The position numbers and the translations under genes are program-made. The notes beneath the pieces were generated by a model. The model worked only from the letters and a program-made list of their open reading frames with translations. It made no database searches and was not told the origin of the DNA. DNA of 41,994 nt from Solobacterium sp. (lineage in GTDB: Bacteria; Bacillota_I; Bacilli_A; Erysipelotrichales; Erysipelotrichaceae): assembly GCA_017510405.1 (NCBI GenBank), contig JAFWNG010000039.1, positions 1-41,994 of the forward strand, given 5' to 3'. Shown here one piece after another: positions 32,802 to 41,941 of the stretch (the first letter of the stretch is position 1; every line of letters starts with the position of its first letter).

Positions 32802-34217
32802 ATGCGCAAAACAAAAATCGTATGCACGATCGGCCCGGCCAGTGAATCCGAAGAAACACTGCGGGAATTATGCCTGAACGGCATGAATGTGGCACGCCTC
32901 AACTTTTCGCACGGCACCCATGAAGAACACCAGGAACGCATCAACCGCATCAAGAAAGTCCGCCAGGAACTCGATCTTCCGATTGCGATCATGCTGGACA
33001 CCAAAGGTCCGGAATTCCGCATCGGCACATTTAAGAACAATAAGATCATGCTGGAGGACGGACAGCTGTTTACGTTCACGACGGAACAGATCGAGGGTGA
33101 CGAAAACATCGTTTCCGTCAGTTATGCCAATCTGGCAAATGAACTGGCTCCGGGCGACCGGATCCTGCTGAACAATGCCCTTCTGGAATTTGTCGTTCTT
33201 TCCACCGACGGCGTAAAGATCGAGACGAAGGTACTTGCCGGCGGCGAACTGTCCAGCCGCAAGTCCATGAGCTTCCCGGGCAAGCATATGCAGCAGGTAT
33301 ACCTCTCTGAACAGGATAAGTCAGACATTGCATTCGGTGTCGCAAACGATGTTGATTTCATTGCCTGCTCCTTCGTATCCGTCAAGCAGGATCTTGTGGA
33401 TGTCCACGACTTCCTGAAGTCTCTCGGCAAGGATGATACCGTCGAACTGATTGCGAAGATCGAGAACCAGTCCGGTTATGACAACATTGACGAGATCTGC
33501 AGCGAATGCGACGGCATCATGGTAGCGCGCGGCGACATGGGCGTCGAAGTCCCGTTCGAGCGTCTGCCGGCAATGCAGAAAGACCTGATCACCCGCTGCC
33601 GCATCATCGGCAAGCGCGTCATTACAGCGACCGAAATGCTGGAATCCATGATCCACAATCCGCGTCCGACCCGGGCGGAAACATCCGACGTCGCCAACGC
33701 AGTATACGACGGCACCAGCGCAGTCATGCTGTCGGGCGAGACCGCAGCCGGCGCGTATCCGGTACAGGCAGTACAGGCAATGGCGAAGATCGCCGAAGCA
33801 GCTGAGAACTCCATCGACTATGAAAAGCGTTTCTATCAGAATGACTTCAAGATCACGAACGATATGGACGCCGTTTCCCACGCGACATGTACGATGGCTA
33901 TGGACGTCAACGCAAAGATCATCGTTGCCTGCACCATGTCCGGACGCATCGCCAAGATGGTCTCCCGCTTCCGTTCACCGGTCGACATCATCGGTATGAC
34001 CACGAATGAAAAGACGTGGCGTTCGCTCGCTCTGTCCTGGGCAGTAACGCCGAAGATCTGCGAAGTCGTTCCTACGACAGACGTACTCTTCTATATGGCA
34101 AGAAAAACTGCCATGGATTTCAAGCATCTGCAGAAAGGTGATAAGATCGTCATCACCGGCGGCGGAACGACCGGACAGTCCGGCAATACCAACCTCATCA
34201 AAGTCGAAAGAATCTGA
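32802..34217 (+). CDS. pyk: Pyruvate kinase
   Basis: The 471-residue glycolytic enzyme converts phosphoenolpyruvate and ADP to pyruvate and ATP. The N-terminal RKTKIVCTIGPAS, NFSHG, LDTKGPE, and the active-site segment with VARGDMGVEVPFERLP and the Lys in IAKIENQSG are all present. It has the short form without the extra C-terminal PEP-utilising-like domain found in some Bacilli. AAGGAGAT precedes the ATG. It is a single gene with its own promoter and terminator. Confidence 0.95.
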   Translation: MRKTKIVCTIGPASESEETLRELCLNGMNVARLNFSHGTHEEHQERINRIKKVRQELDLPIAIMLDTKGPEFRIGTFKNNKIMLEDGQLFTFTTEQIEGDENIVSVSYANLANELAPGDRILLNNALLEFVVLSTDGVKIETKVLAGGELSSRKSMSFPGKHMQQVYLSEQDKSDIAFGVANDVDFIACSFVSVKQDLVDVHDFLKSLGKDDTVELIAKIENQSGYDNIDEICSECDGIMVARGDMGVEVPFERLPAMQKDLITRCRIIGKRVITATEMLESMIHNPRPTRAETSDVANAVYDGTSAVMLSGETAAGAYPVQAVQAMAKIAEAAENSIDYEKRFYQNDFKITNDMDAVSHATCTMAMDVNAKIIVACTMSGRIAKMVSRFRSPVDIIGMTTNEKTWRSLALSWAVTPKICEVVPTTDVLFYMARKTAMDFKHLQKGDKIVITGGGTTGQSGNTNLIKVERI

Positions 34218-34226
34218 CACAGCATC

Positions 34227-34258
34227 AGATCCCTGTCCTTCCCGGCGGGGATCTTTTT
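34227..34258 (+). terminator. Terminator of pyruvate kinase
   Basis: AGATCCC (34227-34233) pairs with GGGATCT (34248-34254), then a T run to 34258. Confidence 0.75.
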
Positions 34259-34316
34259 CTTTCTGCAGTATTCTCCGCTCCCCTGCGTGCTGTGCTGCGT
34301 ACAGTTTTCCCGAAAG

Positions 34317-34344
34317 AAAACCCCGGCACTTTAATGTGCCGGGG
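34317..34344 (-). terminator. Terminator of the surface-protein operon
   Basis: Read leftward, a perfect 9-bp stem CCCCGGCAC/GTGCCGGGG with a 6-nt loop is followed by TTTTC, 10 nt after the stop codon. Confidence 0.85.
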
Positions 34345-34353
34345 ATCCCTGTT

Positions 34354-37300
34354 TTACTCTGCGCGGATCACTGCTTCCAGTTTTCCGCCGTCATACGAAT
34401 AATTCGTTTCCGGATTGATGGCAAATACCAGTTCGTCGCCTGCCTCCACATCGTATACTTCGTCGAAGGTAACCGTCTGGGCTTCGGCAAAGTTGCCCAT
34501 CGTGCCCATCCATTTCTTCTCGCCGCCGTTGATGCAGATGCGTACACAGGTTCCGTCTGCGTTCGGATCATCGCTGTTTGCATACTTCGTATAGCTTCCG
34601 CTGACCCGGATCTTTCCGGATCGTGCAGCCACCCACTTGTATCCGGCATTTACGCCGTCACCGGGATGAACGAAATCTGCTTTCAGTTCCGCTGTACCGT
34701 TCGAATACGCCTTATTATCCGCATTATAAGCAAGTTCCTGGAAGTTTGCGCCAAGCCAGTCGCATGTTCCGTAGTGCCAGCCGTTCGTTCCCTGAACGCC
34801 GCTGAAATCGTCAGCCAGTACTGCATTGTTTGTTCTCGTCGGGGTAAATGTCCAGGTGCCGGTGAAAGTGACGTCGCTTCCGCTGACCGTCTTCTTTTCC
34901 GCATCCCAGCCGTCGAAGGTCCAGGTTCCGGGTTCACCGTCCTGTGTATCCACAACTTCTGCAGGATTCGGCTGAATCGCTGTCACTTCCGCGCCGTCTT
35001 CATATTCCGTGCTGTCGCTCGGCAGAGTTGCCATGACCTCTTCGGGATATGTCCCGTCGTATTCGTAAGTGACTTTGTACGTCAGTGCCGGTTCAACGGA
35101 AGCGGCTGTGAACGTCCATGTGCCGGTGAATGTCACATTGCTTCCGCTGATCGTCTTCTTTTCTTCGTCCCAGCCGTCGAATGTCCAGGTTCCGGACTCG
35201 CCGTCCTTCTCCCCTTCGATCTCCGTTTTTTCCGGCTGAATGGCAGTTACTTCAGCACCGTCATCGTACTCCGTGCTGTCGGTCGGCAGGGTCGCCATGA
35301 CAGCTTCCGGATATTCTCCGCTGTATTCATACGTTACGGTGTACTTCTCAGCAGGTTCCGGTTCACCTTCTGCGTCTTTGATCGTTACGGAAAGTCTGCC
35401 GCCGTCCAGAGCATCGCTGCCGTCCGGGTCGATTGCGAAGATCAGCTCATCGCCTGCTTTGACATCCAGTGTCTCATTGAAGCTGACGCTTCTTTCATCT
35501 GCGAAATTACCCTGGATCGTTCCGCCGTACCACTTCACCTCGCCGCCGTTCAGGAAGATGCGCATGCATGTTCCGTTCGCGGACGGATCTTCGCTGTTCG
35601 CGAACTTCACATACTCACCGCTTACGTTGATCGTGCCGTCTTTTGCGACGACCCACTTGTACGCAGCGTTTCTTCCCTGACCAGGTTCTACGAAGTCTTT
35701 CTTCAGTTCCGGCTTGCCGTTGTTGTAGTATCTCTCATTTTCAGCATCGTACTCGAGGTCGGAATAGTTTGCACTGTCCCAGTCGCACATGCCGTAGTAC
35801 CAGCCGTTCTTGCCCTGCTCGCCGCTGAAGTCATCCAGAAGTACAGTGTTGTTCGTTCTGTCCGGTTCCGGTTCTTCTTCTGCGTCTTTGATCGTTACAG
35901 AAAGTCTTCCGCCGTCATAGGCGTCATTGCCGTCCGGGTCGATTGCGAAGATCAGCTCATCGCCTGCTTTGACTTCGAGTGTCTCATCGAAGCTGACGCT
36001 TCTTTCTTCGTCGAAGTTGCCCTGGATCGTTCCGCCGAACCACTTCACCTCGCCGCCGTTCAGGAAGATGCGCATGCATGTTCCGTTCGCAGACGGATCT
36101 TCGCTGTTCGCGAACTTCACATACTCACCGCTTACGTTGATCGTGCCGTTCTTTGCGACGACCCACTTGTACGCAGCGTTTCTGCCCTGGCCCGGCTCTA
36201 CGAAGTCTTTCTTCAGTTCCGGTTTGCCGTTGTTGTAGTATCTCTCGTTTTCAGCATCGTATTCGAGATCGGAATAGTTCTCACTGTTCCAGTCGCACAT
36301 GCCGTAGTACCAGCCGTTCTTGCCCTGCTCGCCGCTGAAGTCATCCAGAAGTACTGTGTTGTTCGTTCTGTCCGGATCTTCTTCCTGTGCAGTCTTGACT
36401 GTTACGGACAGTCTGCCGGCATCCCAGGCATTGTTGCTGTTCGGGGAAATCTGGAACGACAGGATATCGTTTGCTTTCACTTCGAGTTCGTCGAAGCTGA
36501 AGTTCAGAACAGTATCATTTCCGTCACCCTGCTTGACTGCGACTTTCTCATTCAGTTTCACTTCATCGTTGAGATAGATGATCACGGTGACGCCGTCCGG
36601 CCAGCTCGGATTGCTGTCGTTGTGTCCGAACTTCGTGTAGTTGCCGGTCACATTGACGGTTCCGTCTTCCTTGACGACCCAGCGGTAGATCGGACTCAGC
36701 GAAGCACCCGGATGGACATAGTCTTTCTTCACTTCCATGCCGCTGTCGCGTACGGATGTGTAAGCGCTCTTGTCAGCGCTCAGGTTTGTCAGCGGCTTTG
36801 CATCACTCAGTGATGTGCCTTCCATGAAGTACCAGCCGTCTGTGCCCTGTTCCACATTGGCAATGCTGCCGAGGACGGTTTCGTTGTCATCGCCCGGCTT
36901 CAGATCGATCTCAGAAGTCGGTTCCACTGCTACTGCGAGTCTGCCGGCATCCCAGGCATTGTTGTTGTCCGGGGAGATCTGGAACGACAGGATGTCATTC
37001 GCCTTCACTTCGAGACCTTCGAAGCTGAAGCTCAGGACATTGTCATTGCCGTCGCCCTGCTTGACCGGCACCTTCTTGTGCAGCAGTTCCTTGCTGTTCT
37101 GGTAGATGATCACAGTGACGCCGTCCGGATATGTCGGATTCGCGTCGTTCTGTCCGAACTTCGTATAGTTGCCGACAACGTCTACTTTGCCGTCTTCCTT
37201 GACGACCCAGCGGTAGATCGGACTCTGTACGGTACCTGTATGAACATAGTCCTTCTTCATCTCGAGGCCTGTGTCGCGTACAGATACGTATCCGCTCTTA

Positions 37301-40300
37301 TCATCTGTCAGTTTTGTCAGCGGTTTGATATTGCTCAGTGATGTGCCTTCCATGAAGTACCAGCCGTCTGTGCCCTGAGCGATACTGTCGAGGTTTCCGA
37401 GGACTGTCCGGTTATCGTCACCCGGCTTATAATTCATTTCTACTGTCGGTTCGATCGCAACGGAGAGCTGACCGCCGTCCCACGCATTGTTATTGTCGCC
37501 GCAGATCTGGAAACTGATCTTGTCGCCGCGCTTGACAGCGACTTTGCTGAAGTCGAAGGAGGCAGTGTTGTTGTTTCCGTCGCCGCGCAGCACATTGACC
37601 TTCTTTGTAAGCAGCACCTTGTTATTGAGATAGATCTTCAGAGTAACGCCGTCCGGCCAGTTTGGATTGCTGTCTTCCTGTCCGAACTTCAGATAGGAAC
37701 CGGTGATATCGACATTGCCGTTTTCTCCGGCCACAAACTGGTAGATCGGATCCAGGGCAGCACCGGTATGAACGAAGTCTTTCTTCATCACCAGGCCTTC
37801 CGTCCTTCTGGAACCGTAGCCGGTGTTGTTGTCGATCATCTTTGTGAGTACTTTTGCGTCTGCCGGAGATGTTCCTTCGAGGAACCACCAGCCGTCAGTG
37901 CCCTGCGTCATCGATGTCAGTCCGGCAAGCGACGTTGAATTGTCGTTATTGCCGACTTTGACAGTCGGTGTCTTTGCAGCGTCTTCGATCACGAAGCGGT
38001 ACTTGCCGCCGTCGTAAGCGCTGTTTTCACCCGGATCGACGATCATGGTGATGCAGTCGCCGGCAACGACCGGAACATTGTTCACCGACAGATCCTTCGT
38101 CACTTCACGGTCGGTCAGCGGCGCGAAGTATTCCTTTCGGAGCAGCGTTCCGTTCTTAAACAGATACACTGTGACGCCGTCCGGCCATGACGGGTTGCCG
38201 TCTTCGTTCTTCAGCTTGGTGTACTGCAGGTCAACGTTTACAACGCCTGTTTCTGCAGCGACCCACTTGACGTTGGCAGACTTGCCGTTGGGACCCGGAA
38301 CGATATAGTCTTTCTTGATCTCAACGCCGTCTTTCGTATACCACTTTTCGCCGTTCTCGCAGTTTTCAATGTTGACTGCTTTGAACGGATCCGCGTCGTA
38401 GCCGTACTGGTAGTACCAGCCGTTGTAGCCCTGCACGCCGTTGAAGTCATCCAGCGTGGATGCGAAGTTGACGCGTTTGCCGTTGAAGGTTGCCGGTACG
38501 GTCTTTTCGGTATCGCCGACAAGTCCGCTCAGGCTGTTGATGGAGAACTCGTATTTGCCGCCGTCATAAGCGTTGTTGTCAATGCCGTTGACGACCATCG
38601 TGATATAATCGCCGCGCCGTACACGGAGGGACGGGATGTCCAGCCGCTTTGTGACTTCACGGTTTCTCTCCGGGGCGAATGTCTGAGTAGCAAGTGCCTG
38701 ATTGTTCAGATACAGAGTGACTCTGGTGCCGTCCGGCCATGCCGGGTTGGAGTCCTCATTCTTCATCTTTGTGTAGGATGCCTTGACGGAGACTGTGCCG
38801 TTCTGAGCGACCTTCCACTTGATAATTGCCGAACTGTCATGTTCGCCGGTATTGACGTAGTCACGCTTGATCTCCAGCCAGTTGCTGCTGAAGTAGCGGT
38901 CTTCGCTCTGATAGTACGGCGTCATGTTGTAGGCGTTGAACGGATCGTCGCCGTAGCCGCTCTGGAAGATCCAGCCGTTGCTTCCCTGCGGACCGAAGTC
39001 TGTCATGACATTGGCAACGTTCTGACGGATCTCGGATTCATCGATCACAACGGAGTTCTCATTACCGAGACCGTTGACATCAATGACGGTTACATCCAGT
39101 GCACCGCCGTCGTAGGAGGAATTTCCTTCCGGATCGACCATGAAGTACAGCCGGTCTCCGGTCGTTACACTGAGTGCCGGAATTCTGTATTTGACAAGAT
39201 TCTCTCCCTTTGCCGGTACGGATACATACTGCTGCCACAGCAGCGTATTGTTTTTGAACGCCTTGATGCGTACGCCGTCCGGGAAGTTCGGGTTGCCGTC
39301 GTTCTGCTCAAACTTTGTATAGCGGATCCGCAGGTCTACGGTACCGTTTACTGCCGGAGCCCAGCCGAGGATCGCGTTATGGTTGAGGGACGGATGGATG
39401 AAGTCTTTCTTGATCGTAAGACTCGGGGATGTACCGTTGAGATATTCACCGCCGTCTATAACGTGGGATACCAGCTGTGCATCAGCCGGGCTTGTACCGA
39501 ACATATACAGCCAGCCGTTGCTGCCCTGTACGCCGAAGTCGGAAACGCTGTTTGCGTTGTTATTTGACCGGCGGCCCGGTGAAGCAGACGGAGGCGCCGC
39601 ATTGACATCATTGATCACGACATAGAGACTGCCGCCGTCATATGCGTTGTTAGCCTGCGGGTTTACGACAAAGTACAGACTTTCCAGTTCTTCCACTGGA
39701 ACATTGTCCAGTTTGATCTGGGCAAAGTTTTCTGTCTCCGTGCTGATCGGCACATTTTCCATGCCGAGCAGTTCACTGCCTTTGTAGACGACGAGCTGAA
39801 CGCCGTCCGGGAAACTCGGATTGGCATCGCCGTTGACATTCTTGACATAGGATACGGTCACATTGACTTTGCCCTTTTCAGCAGCGCGCCATTCCAGAAT
39901 CGGCGAAATGCCGGTCGCGGTATGAACGAAACCGCTCTTGATCTCAAGTCCGGTCGCACCGGGCTGATAGTACTTTTCCCCGTCGAACAGCGAACAGCGC
40001 TTGGAACGTTCCGGTCTCCGGTAATCGCCGTACCGGTAGAACCATCCGTTGGTTCCCTGCTCGCCGAAGTCCACGACGTTGAACGCGTTGTTCGTGCGTG
40101 ACGGATCGTCGTCGAATGCCGGTTCATCATACGCTTCGGCAACAAAGGCATCCGGCCAGAATCCCGGAATCAGTCTGGTGTCCTGTCCGCCGCCTCCGCC
40201 TCTGTTCAGTCCCATGACTGCCGCAACGAGCACCGCGACTGCCGTGATCAGCGCAGCGATAATTCCTGCAAGGCGTTTTTTGCCGAGTGCGAGGAATGCC

Positions 40301-40341
40301 GGAAGTGCTTTCTTGGATTTCTTTTCGTTTGTTTCAGACAT
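34354..40341 (-). CDS. Giant membrane-anchored surface protein of ten QG-x-NGW modules and two SHIRT-like repeats
   Basis: The 1995-residue protein has a basic N-terminus and one transmembrane helix (~23-43), then a Gly/Ala-rich linker. It lacks a cleavable signal peptide and an LPXTG end, so it should be a type II membrane protein facing out. Ten modules of ~160 residues follow (about 84-246, 262-424, 440-604, 623-787, 796-967, 974-1141, 1150-1317, 1325-1487, 1495-1657, 1838-1994). Each carries Q-G-x-N/D-G-W-x-Y/F near its start, K-K-D-F/Y-x-H/P, NPSWPDGV (modules 1-7), and NNAYDGG near its end. Two SHIRT-like repeats (1665-1744, 1753-1833) sit before the last module. AAGGAGG precedes the ATG, and the GH32 lipoprotein gene lies 19 nt upstream. 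Glycan binding or adhesion is inferred. Confidence 0.82.
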   Translation of the reverse strand: MSETNEKKSKKALPAFLALGKKRLAGIIAALITAVAVLVAAVMGLNRGGGGGQDTRLIPGFWPDAFVAEAYDEPAFDDDPSRTNNAFNVVDFGEQGTNGWFYRYGDYRRPERSKRCSLFDGEKYYQPGATGLEIKSGFVHTATGISPILEWRAAEKGKVNVTVSYVKNVNGDANPSFPDGVQLVVYKGSELLGMENVPISTETENFAQIKLDNVPVEELESLYFVVNPQANNAYDGGSLYVVINDVNAAPPSASPGRRSNNNANSVSDFGVQGSNGWLYMFGTSPADAQLVSHVIDGGEYLNGTSPSLTIKKDFIHPSLNHNAILGWAPAVNGTVDLRIRYTKFEQNDGNPNFPDGVRIKAFKNNTLLWQQYVSVPAKGENLVKYRIPALSVTTGDRLYFMVDPEGNSSYDGGALDVTVIDVNGLGNENSVVIDESEIRQNVANVMTDFGPQGSNGWIFQSGYGDDPFNAYNMTPYYQSEDRYFSSNWLEIKRDYVNTGEHDSSAIIKWKVAQNGTVSVKASYTKMKNEDSNPAWPDGTRVTLYLNNQALATQTFAPERNREVTKRLDIPSLRVRRGDYITMVVNGIDNNAYDGGKYEFSINSLSGLVGDTEKTVPATFNGKRVNFASTLDDFNGVQGYNGWYYQYGYDADPFKAVNIENCENGEKWYTKDGVEIKKDYIVPGPNGKSANVKWVAAETGVVNVDLQYTKLKNEDGNPSWPDGVTVYLFKNGTLLRKEYFAPLTDREVTKDLSVNNVPVVAGDCITMIVDPGENSAYDGGKYRFVIEDAAKTPTVKVGNNDNSTSLAGLTSMTQGTDGWWFLEGTSPADAKVLTKMIDNNTGYGSRRTEGLVMKKDFVHTGAALDPIYQFVAGENGNVDITGSYLKFGQEDSNPNWPDGVTLKIYLNNKVLLTKKVNVLRGDGNNNTASFDFSKVAVKRGDKISFQICGDNNNAWDGGQLSVAIEPTVEMNYKPGDDNRTVLGNLDSIAQGTDGWYFMEGTSLSNIKPLTKLTDDKSGYVSVRDTGLEMKKDYVHTGTVQSPIYRWVVKEDGKVDVVGNYTKFGQNDANPTYPDGVTVIIYQNSKELLHKKVPVKQGDGNDNVLSFSFEGLEVKANDILSFQISPDNNNAWDAGRLAVAVEPTSEIDLKPGDDNETVLGSIANVEQGTDGWYFMEGTSLSDAKPLTNLSADKSAYTSVRDSGMEVKKDYVHPGASLSPIYRWVVKEDGTVNVTGNYTKFGHNDSNPSWPDGVTVIIYLNDEVKLNEKVAVKQGDGNDTVLNFSFDELEVKANDILSFQISPNSNNAWDAGRLSVTVKTAQEEDPDRTNNTVLLDDFSGEQGKNGWYYGMCDWNSENYSDLEYDAENERYYNNGKPELKKDFVEPGQGRNAAYKWVVAKNGTINVSGEYVKFANSEDPSANGTCMRIFLNGGEVKWFGGTIQGNFDEERSVSFDETLEVKAGDELIFAIDPDGNDAYDGGRLSVTIKDAEEEPEPDRTNNTVLLDDFSGEQGKNGWYYGMCDWDSANYSDLEYDAENERYYNNGKPELKKDFVEPGQGRNAAYKWVVAKDGTINVSGEYVKFANSEDPSANGTCMRIFLNGGEVKWYGGTIQGNFADERSVSFNETLDVKAGDELIFAIDPDGSDALDGGRLSVTIKDAEGEPEPAEKYTVTYEYSGEYPEAVMATLPTDSTEYDDGAEVTAIQPEKTEIEGEKDGESGTWTFDGWDEEKKTISGSNVTFTGTWTFTAASVEPALTYKVTYEYDGTYPEEVMATLPSDSTEYEDGAEVTAIQPNPAEVVDTQDGEPGTWTFDGWDAEKKTVSGSDVTFTGTWTFTPTRTNNAVLADDFSGVQGTNGWHYGTCDWLGANFQELAYNADNKAYSNGTAELKADFVHPGDGVNAGYKWVAARSGKIRVSGSYTKYANSDDPNADGTCVRICINGGEKKWMGTMGNFAEAQTVTFDEVYDVEAGDELVFAINPETNYSYDGGKLEAVIRAE
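34843..35349 (-). repeat. Two SHIRT-like repeats (~80 codons each)
   Basis: Residues 1665-1744 and 1753-1833 of the giant protein both read YTVTYEY or YKVTYEY, then ATLP-S/T-DSTEY, DGAEVTAIQP, GTWTFDGWD and TFTGTWTF. This matches SHIRT/InlB-like beta repeats that form stiff stalks on surface proteins. Confidence 0.75.
35371..36369 (-). repeat. Nearly identical tandem copies (modules 8 and 9)
   Basis: Modules 8 and 9 of the giant protein (DNA about 35881-36369 and 35371-35859) differ at only about a dozen of ~163 residues, and the DNA is alike over long runs. This points to a recent duplication or gene conversion. Confidence 0.85.
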
Positions 40342-40360
40342 AGCCTACCTCCTTCAGAGA

Positions 40361-41848
40361 TCAGTTATAGACCGCGATATTGTCAAACGTAACGCCGGCA
40401 TTGATTCCGAAGAACTGCCAGTTCGTTCCGTTCGAACGATACATTCTTGCGGACAGAGCAATTTCATCATCCAGATACAGACACGTTACGCCGCTGTCTG
40501 CCAGGACTGTCATGTGAACAGAATCCTTGCCGCTGAAGTCATAATCCATATAGGACTGCGGATATCCGTCGATCAGTTCATCTGTGTTGTAGAACTCGAT
40601 CCGGTTCTCCGCTATGTTGAATACATAATTCAGAGTTCCGACATTATCCAGATCCGGTGCGAAAGCAAGGCCGAACATGTCATCTCCCTCAAAACCGGAG
40701 ATATCCGCTTCTATGCGTCCGGAATCTTCAAAGGATTCAAACTGTACGATCTCATACTGCTTTCCTGCCAGTTCGAAGCCGTCTTTCAGTTTTTTAACGG
40801 TATCTGTCATGACGACCGGTTTCTCGCTGAGTTCGTGCGTCATGGTTTCTGCGATATTTTCATTTAAGATCGGCGTCAGGGTTCCGTCCGGATGCTGGCG
40901 GAGCTGATGAATGACCATATTTCCTGCCCAGTCGTAATCGTTGGCGTCATCATGATCATATTTTGTTCCGTTCCAGCCGACGATATACAGATTCGTTCCG
41001 TCGGTCTCCATTCTTCCGGCATAGAAGCCGTTGCCGTCCATCGTGTCTTTTTCCGGTTTGACGAACGGTCCGCTGATGGAGTCGGAGATCCGGTAGTGAA
41101 CGACACGGTCCGGCCACTGGTCAGAGAATGACAGGTACCACTTATCGCCGTATTTCAGGAGCGTAGGACACTCCATGTTCGTACCGAAGCCCATGTCATC
41201 TGTGAAGAAGATTCCTTCATCCGTCCATTTGCTCAGGTCTTTGGAAGTGTACCGTGCGATCACGCCGGTGCCTTCGCTTCTTGTCACTACGAGCATCCAG
41301 TACTGCTGTTCCTCCGGAACATAGAATACATACGGGTCACGGAAGTCTTCCCGGGAGTATTTATCATTTGCGATAAAAGTATCTTCCGGGATCTTGGTCC
41401 AGCTCAGCATATCGCTGCTGGTCGCATGCATAACGGCTTCCTTTGGATCGTAGTAATCGTTATGACCGGTATAGAAAGCATGGTACAGACCATTCTGGTC
41501 TTTCATCACACAGCCGGTGCCGAGGGCGATATCCTGATCCGTATCCTTCTCTCCATACGGAATCACGATACCCATGTCTTCATACGTACAGAAGTCTTTT
41601 GTACGCAGCAGACCCCACGGGTGGTATCCGGTCTTTCCGTCACGCTGGTCAGCGAGGTAGAAAACGTTCATTACACCGTCATCCCAGAACGGCATGGTGT
41701 CGCCGATCAGTGCCCCGTCTGTTGTCGGGAACACCTGCACCGGTACCCTGTCCGGATCCGAAGTGCCTCCCCCCGAGGAATTGTTGGACCCGCAGGCACC
41801 AAGAAGCACGGCTGACAGCGCGGTCAAGAGTAATCTGTGTTTTCTCAT
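40361..41848 (-). CDS. GH32-like glycosidase lipoprotein
   Basis: The 495-residue protein has a lipoprotein signal peptide with the lipobox LLGAC (Cys19), then a Ser/Gly-rich linker. Residues ~35-360 form a five-bladed propeller of the GH32 (fructan/sucrose hydrolase) type: PFWDDG (residues 53-58) takes the place of the usual WxNDPNG, RDP is at 170-172 and Glu-Cys at 226-227. The last ~120 residues are a GH32 C-terminal beta-sandwich. The ATG at 41848 has AAAGGAG upstream; the in-frame start at 41929 would hide the signal peptide. A fructan- or sucrose-related substrate is likely, but the altered first motif makes specificity uncertain. It is followed after 19 nt by the giant surface gene. 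Confidence 0.8.
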   Translation of the reverse strand: MRKHRLLLTALSAVLLGACGSNNSSGGGTSDPDRVPVQVFPTTDGALIGDTMPFWDDGVMNVFYLADQRDGKTGYHPWGLLRTKDFCTYEDMGIVIPYGEKDTDQDIALGTGCVMKDQNGLYHAFYTGHNDYYDPKEAVMHATSSDMLSWTKIPEDTFIANDKYSREDFRDPYVFYVPEEQQYWMLVVTRSEGTGVIARYTSKDLSKWTDEGIFFTDDMGFGTNMECPTLLKYGDKWYLSFSDQWPDRVVHYRISDSISGPFVKPEKDTMDGNGFYAGRMETDGTNLYIVGWNGTKYDHDDANDYDWAGNMVIHQLRQHPDGTLTPILNENIAETMTHELSEKPVVMTDTVKKLKDGFELAGKQYEIVQFESFEDSGRIEADISGFEGDDMFGLAFAPDLDNVGTLNYVFNIAENRIEFYNTDELIDGYPQSYMDYDFSGKDSVHMTVLADSGVTCLYLDDEIALSARMYRSNGTNWQFFGINAGVTFDNIAVYN

Positions 41849-41916
41849 AAATGCTCCTTTTTCGCTTATGCTGATTACATACGCACATTTCACTGAAGAA
41901 ACTGCACTTTCAAAAT

Positions 41917-41941
41917 TGTGCATTTGCACACATTCAGTATA
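41917..41941 (-). promoter_or_regulatory. Promoter -10 box and palindromic operator of the GH32-surface protein operon
   Basis: On the minus strand TATACT (41941-41936) is followed by the 14-bp inverted repeat TGTGCAAATGCACA (41930-41917). The repeat would cover the transcription start, a common place for a repressor site. The regulator is not in the window. The bases upstream are very AT-rich and no clear -35 hexamer was found. Confidence 0.45.

Larger units (their letters stand above)
34360..40092 (-). repeat. Ten-copy protein-module repeat array in the giant surface gene
   Basis: The coding repeats are about 490-520 bp each with roughly constant spacing. Modules 1-4 resemble each other in the N-D-G-x-YG pattern, 5-7 share EGTS-L/P and QGDGN, and 8, 9 and 10 share the Y-G-x-CDW form. 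This grading suggests stepwise duplication in three blocks. Confidence 0.8.

Noticed and set aside
34138-36813. A long open frame of 891 codons on the plus strand opposite the giant surface gene
   Set aside because: It is a shadow of the repeated, codon-biased gene on the other strand. It crosses the pyruvate kinase terminator, its translation is a cysteine- and arginine-rich repeat with no domain, and it has no ribosome binding site.
34360-40092. Regularly spaced repeats that might suggest a CRISPR array or satellite DNA
   Set aside because: The repeat unit is ~500 bp, in frame, diverged and coding for protein modules; there are no short identical repeats with unique spacers.
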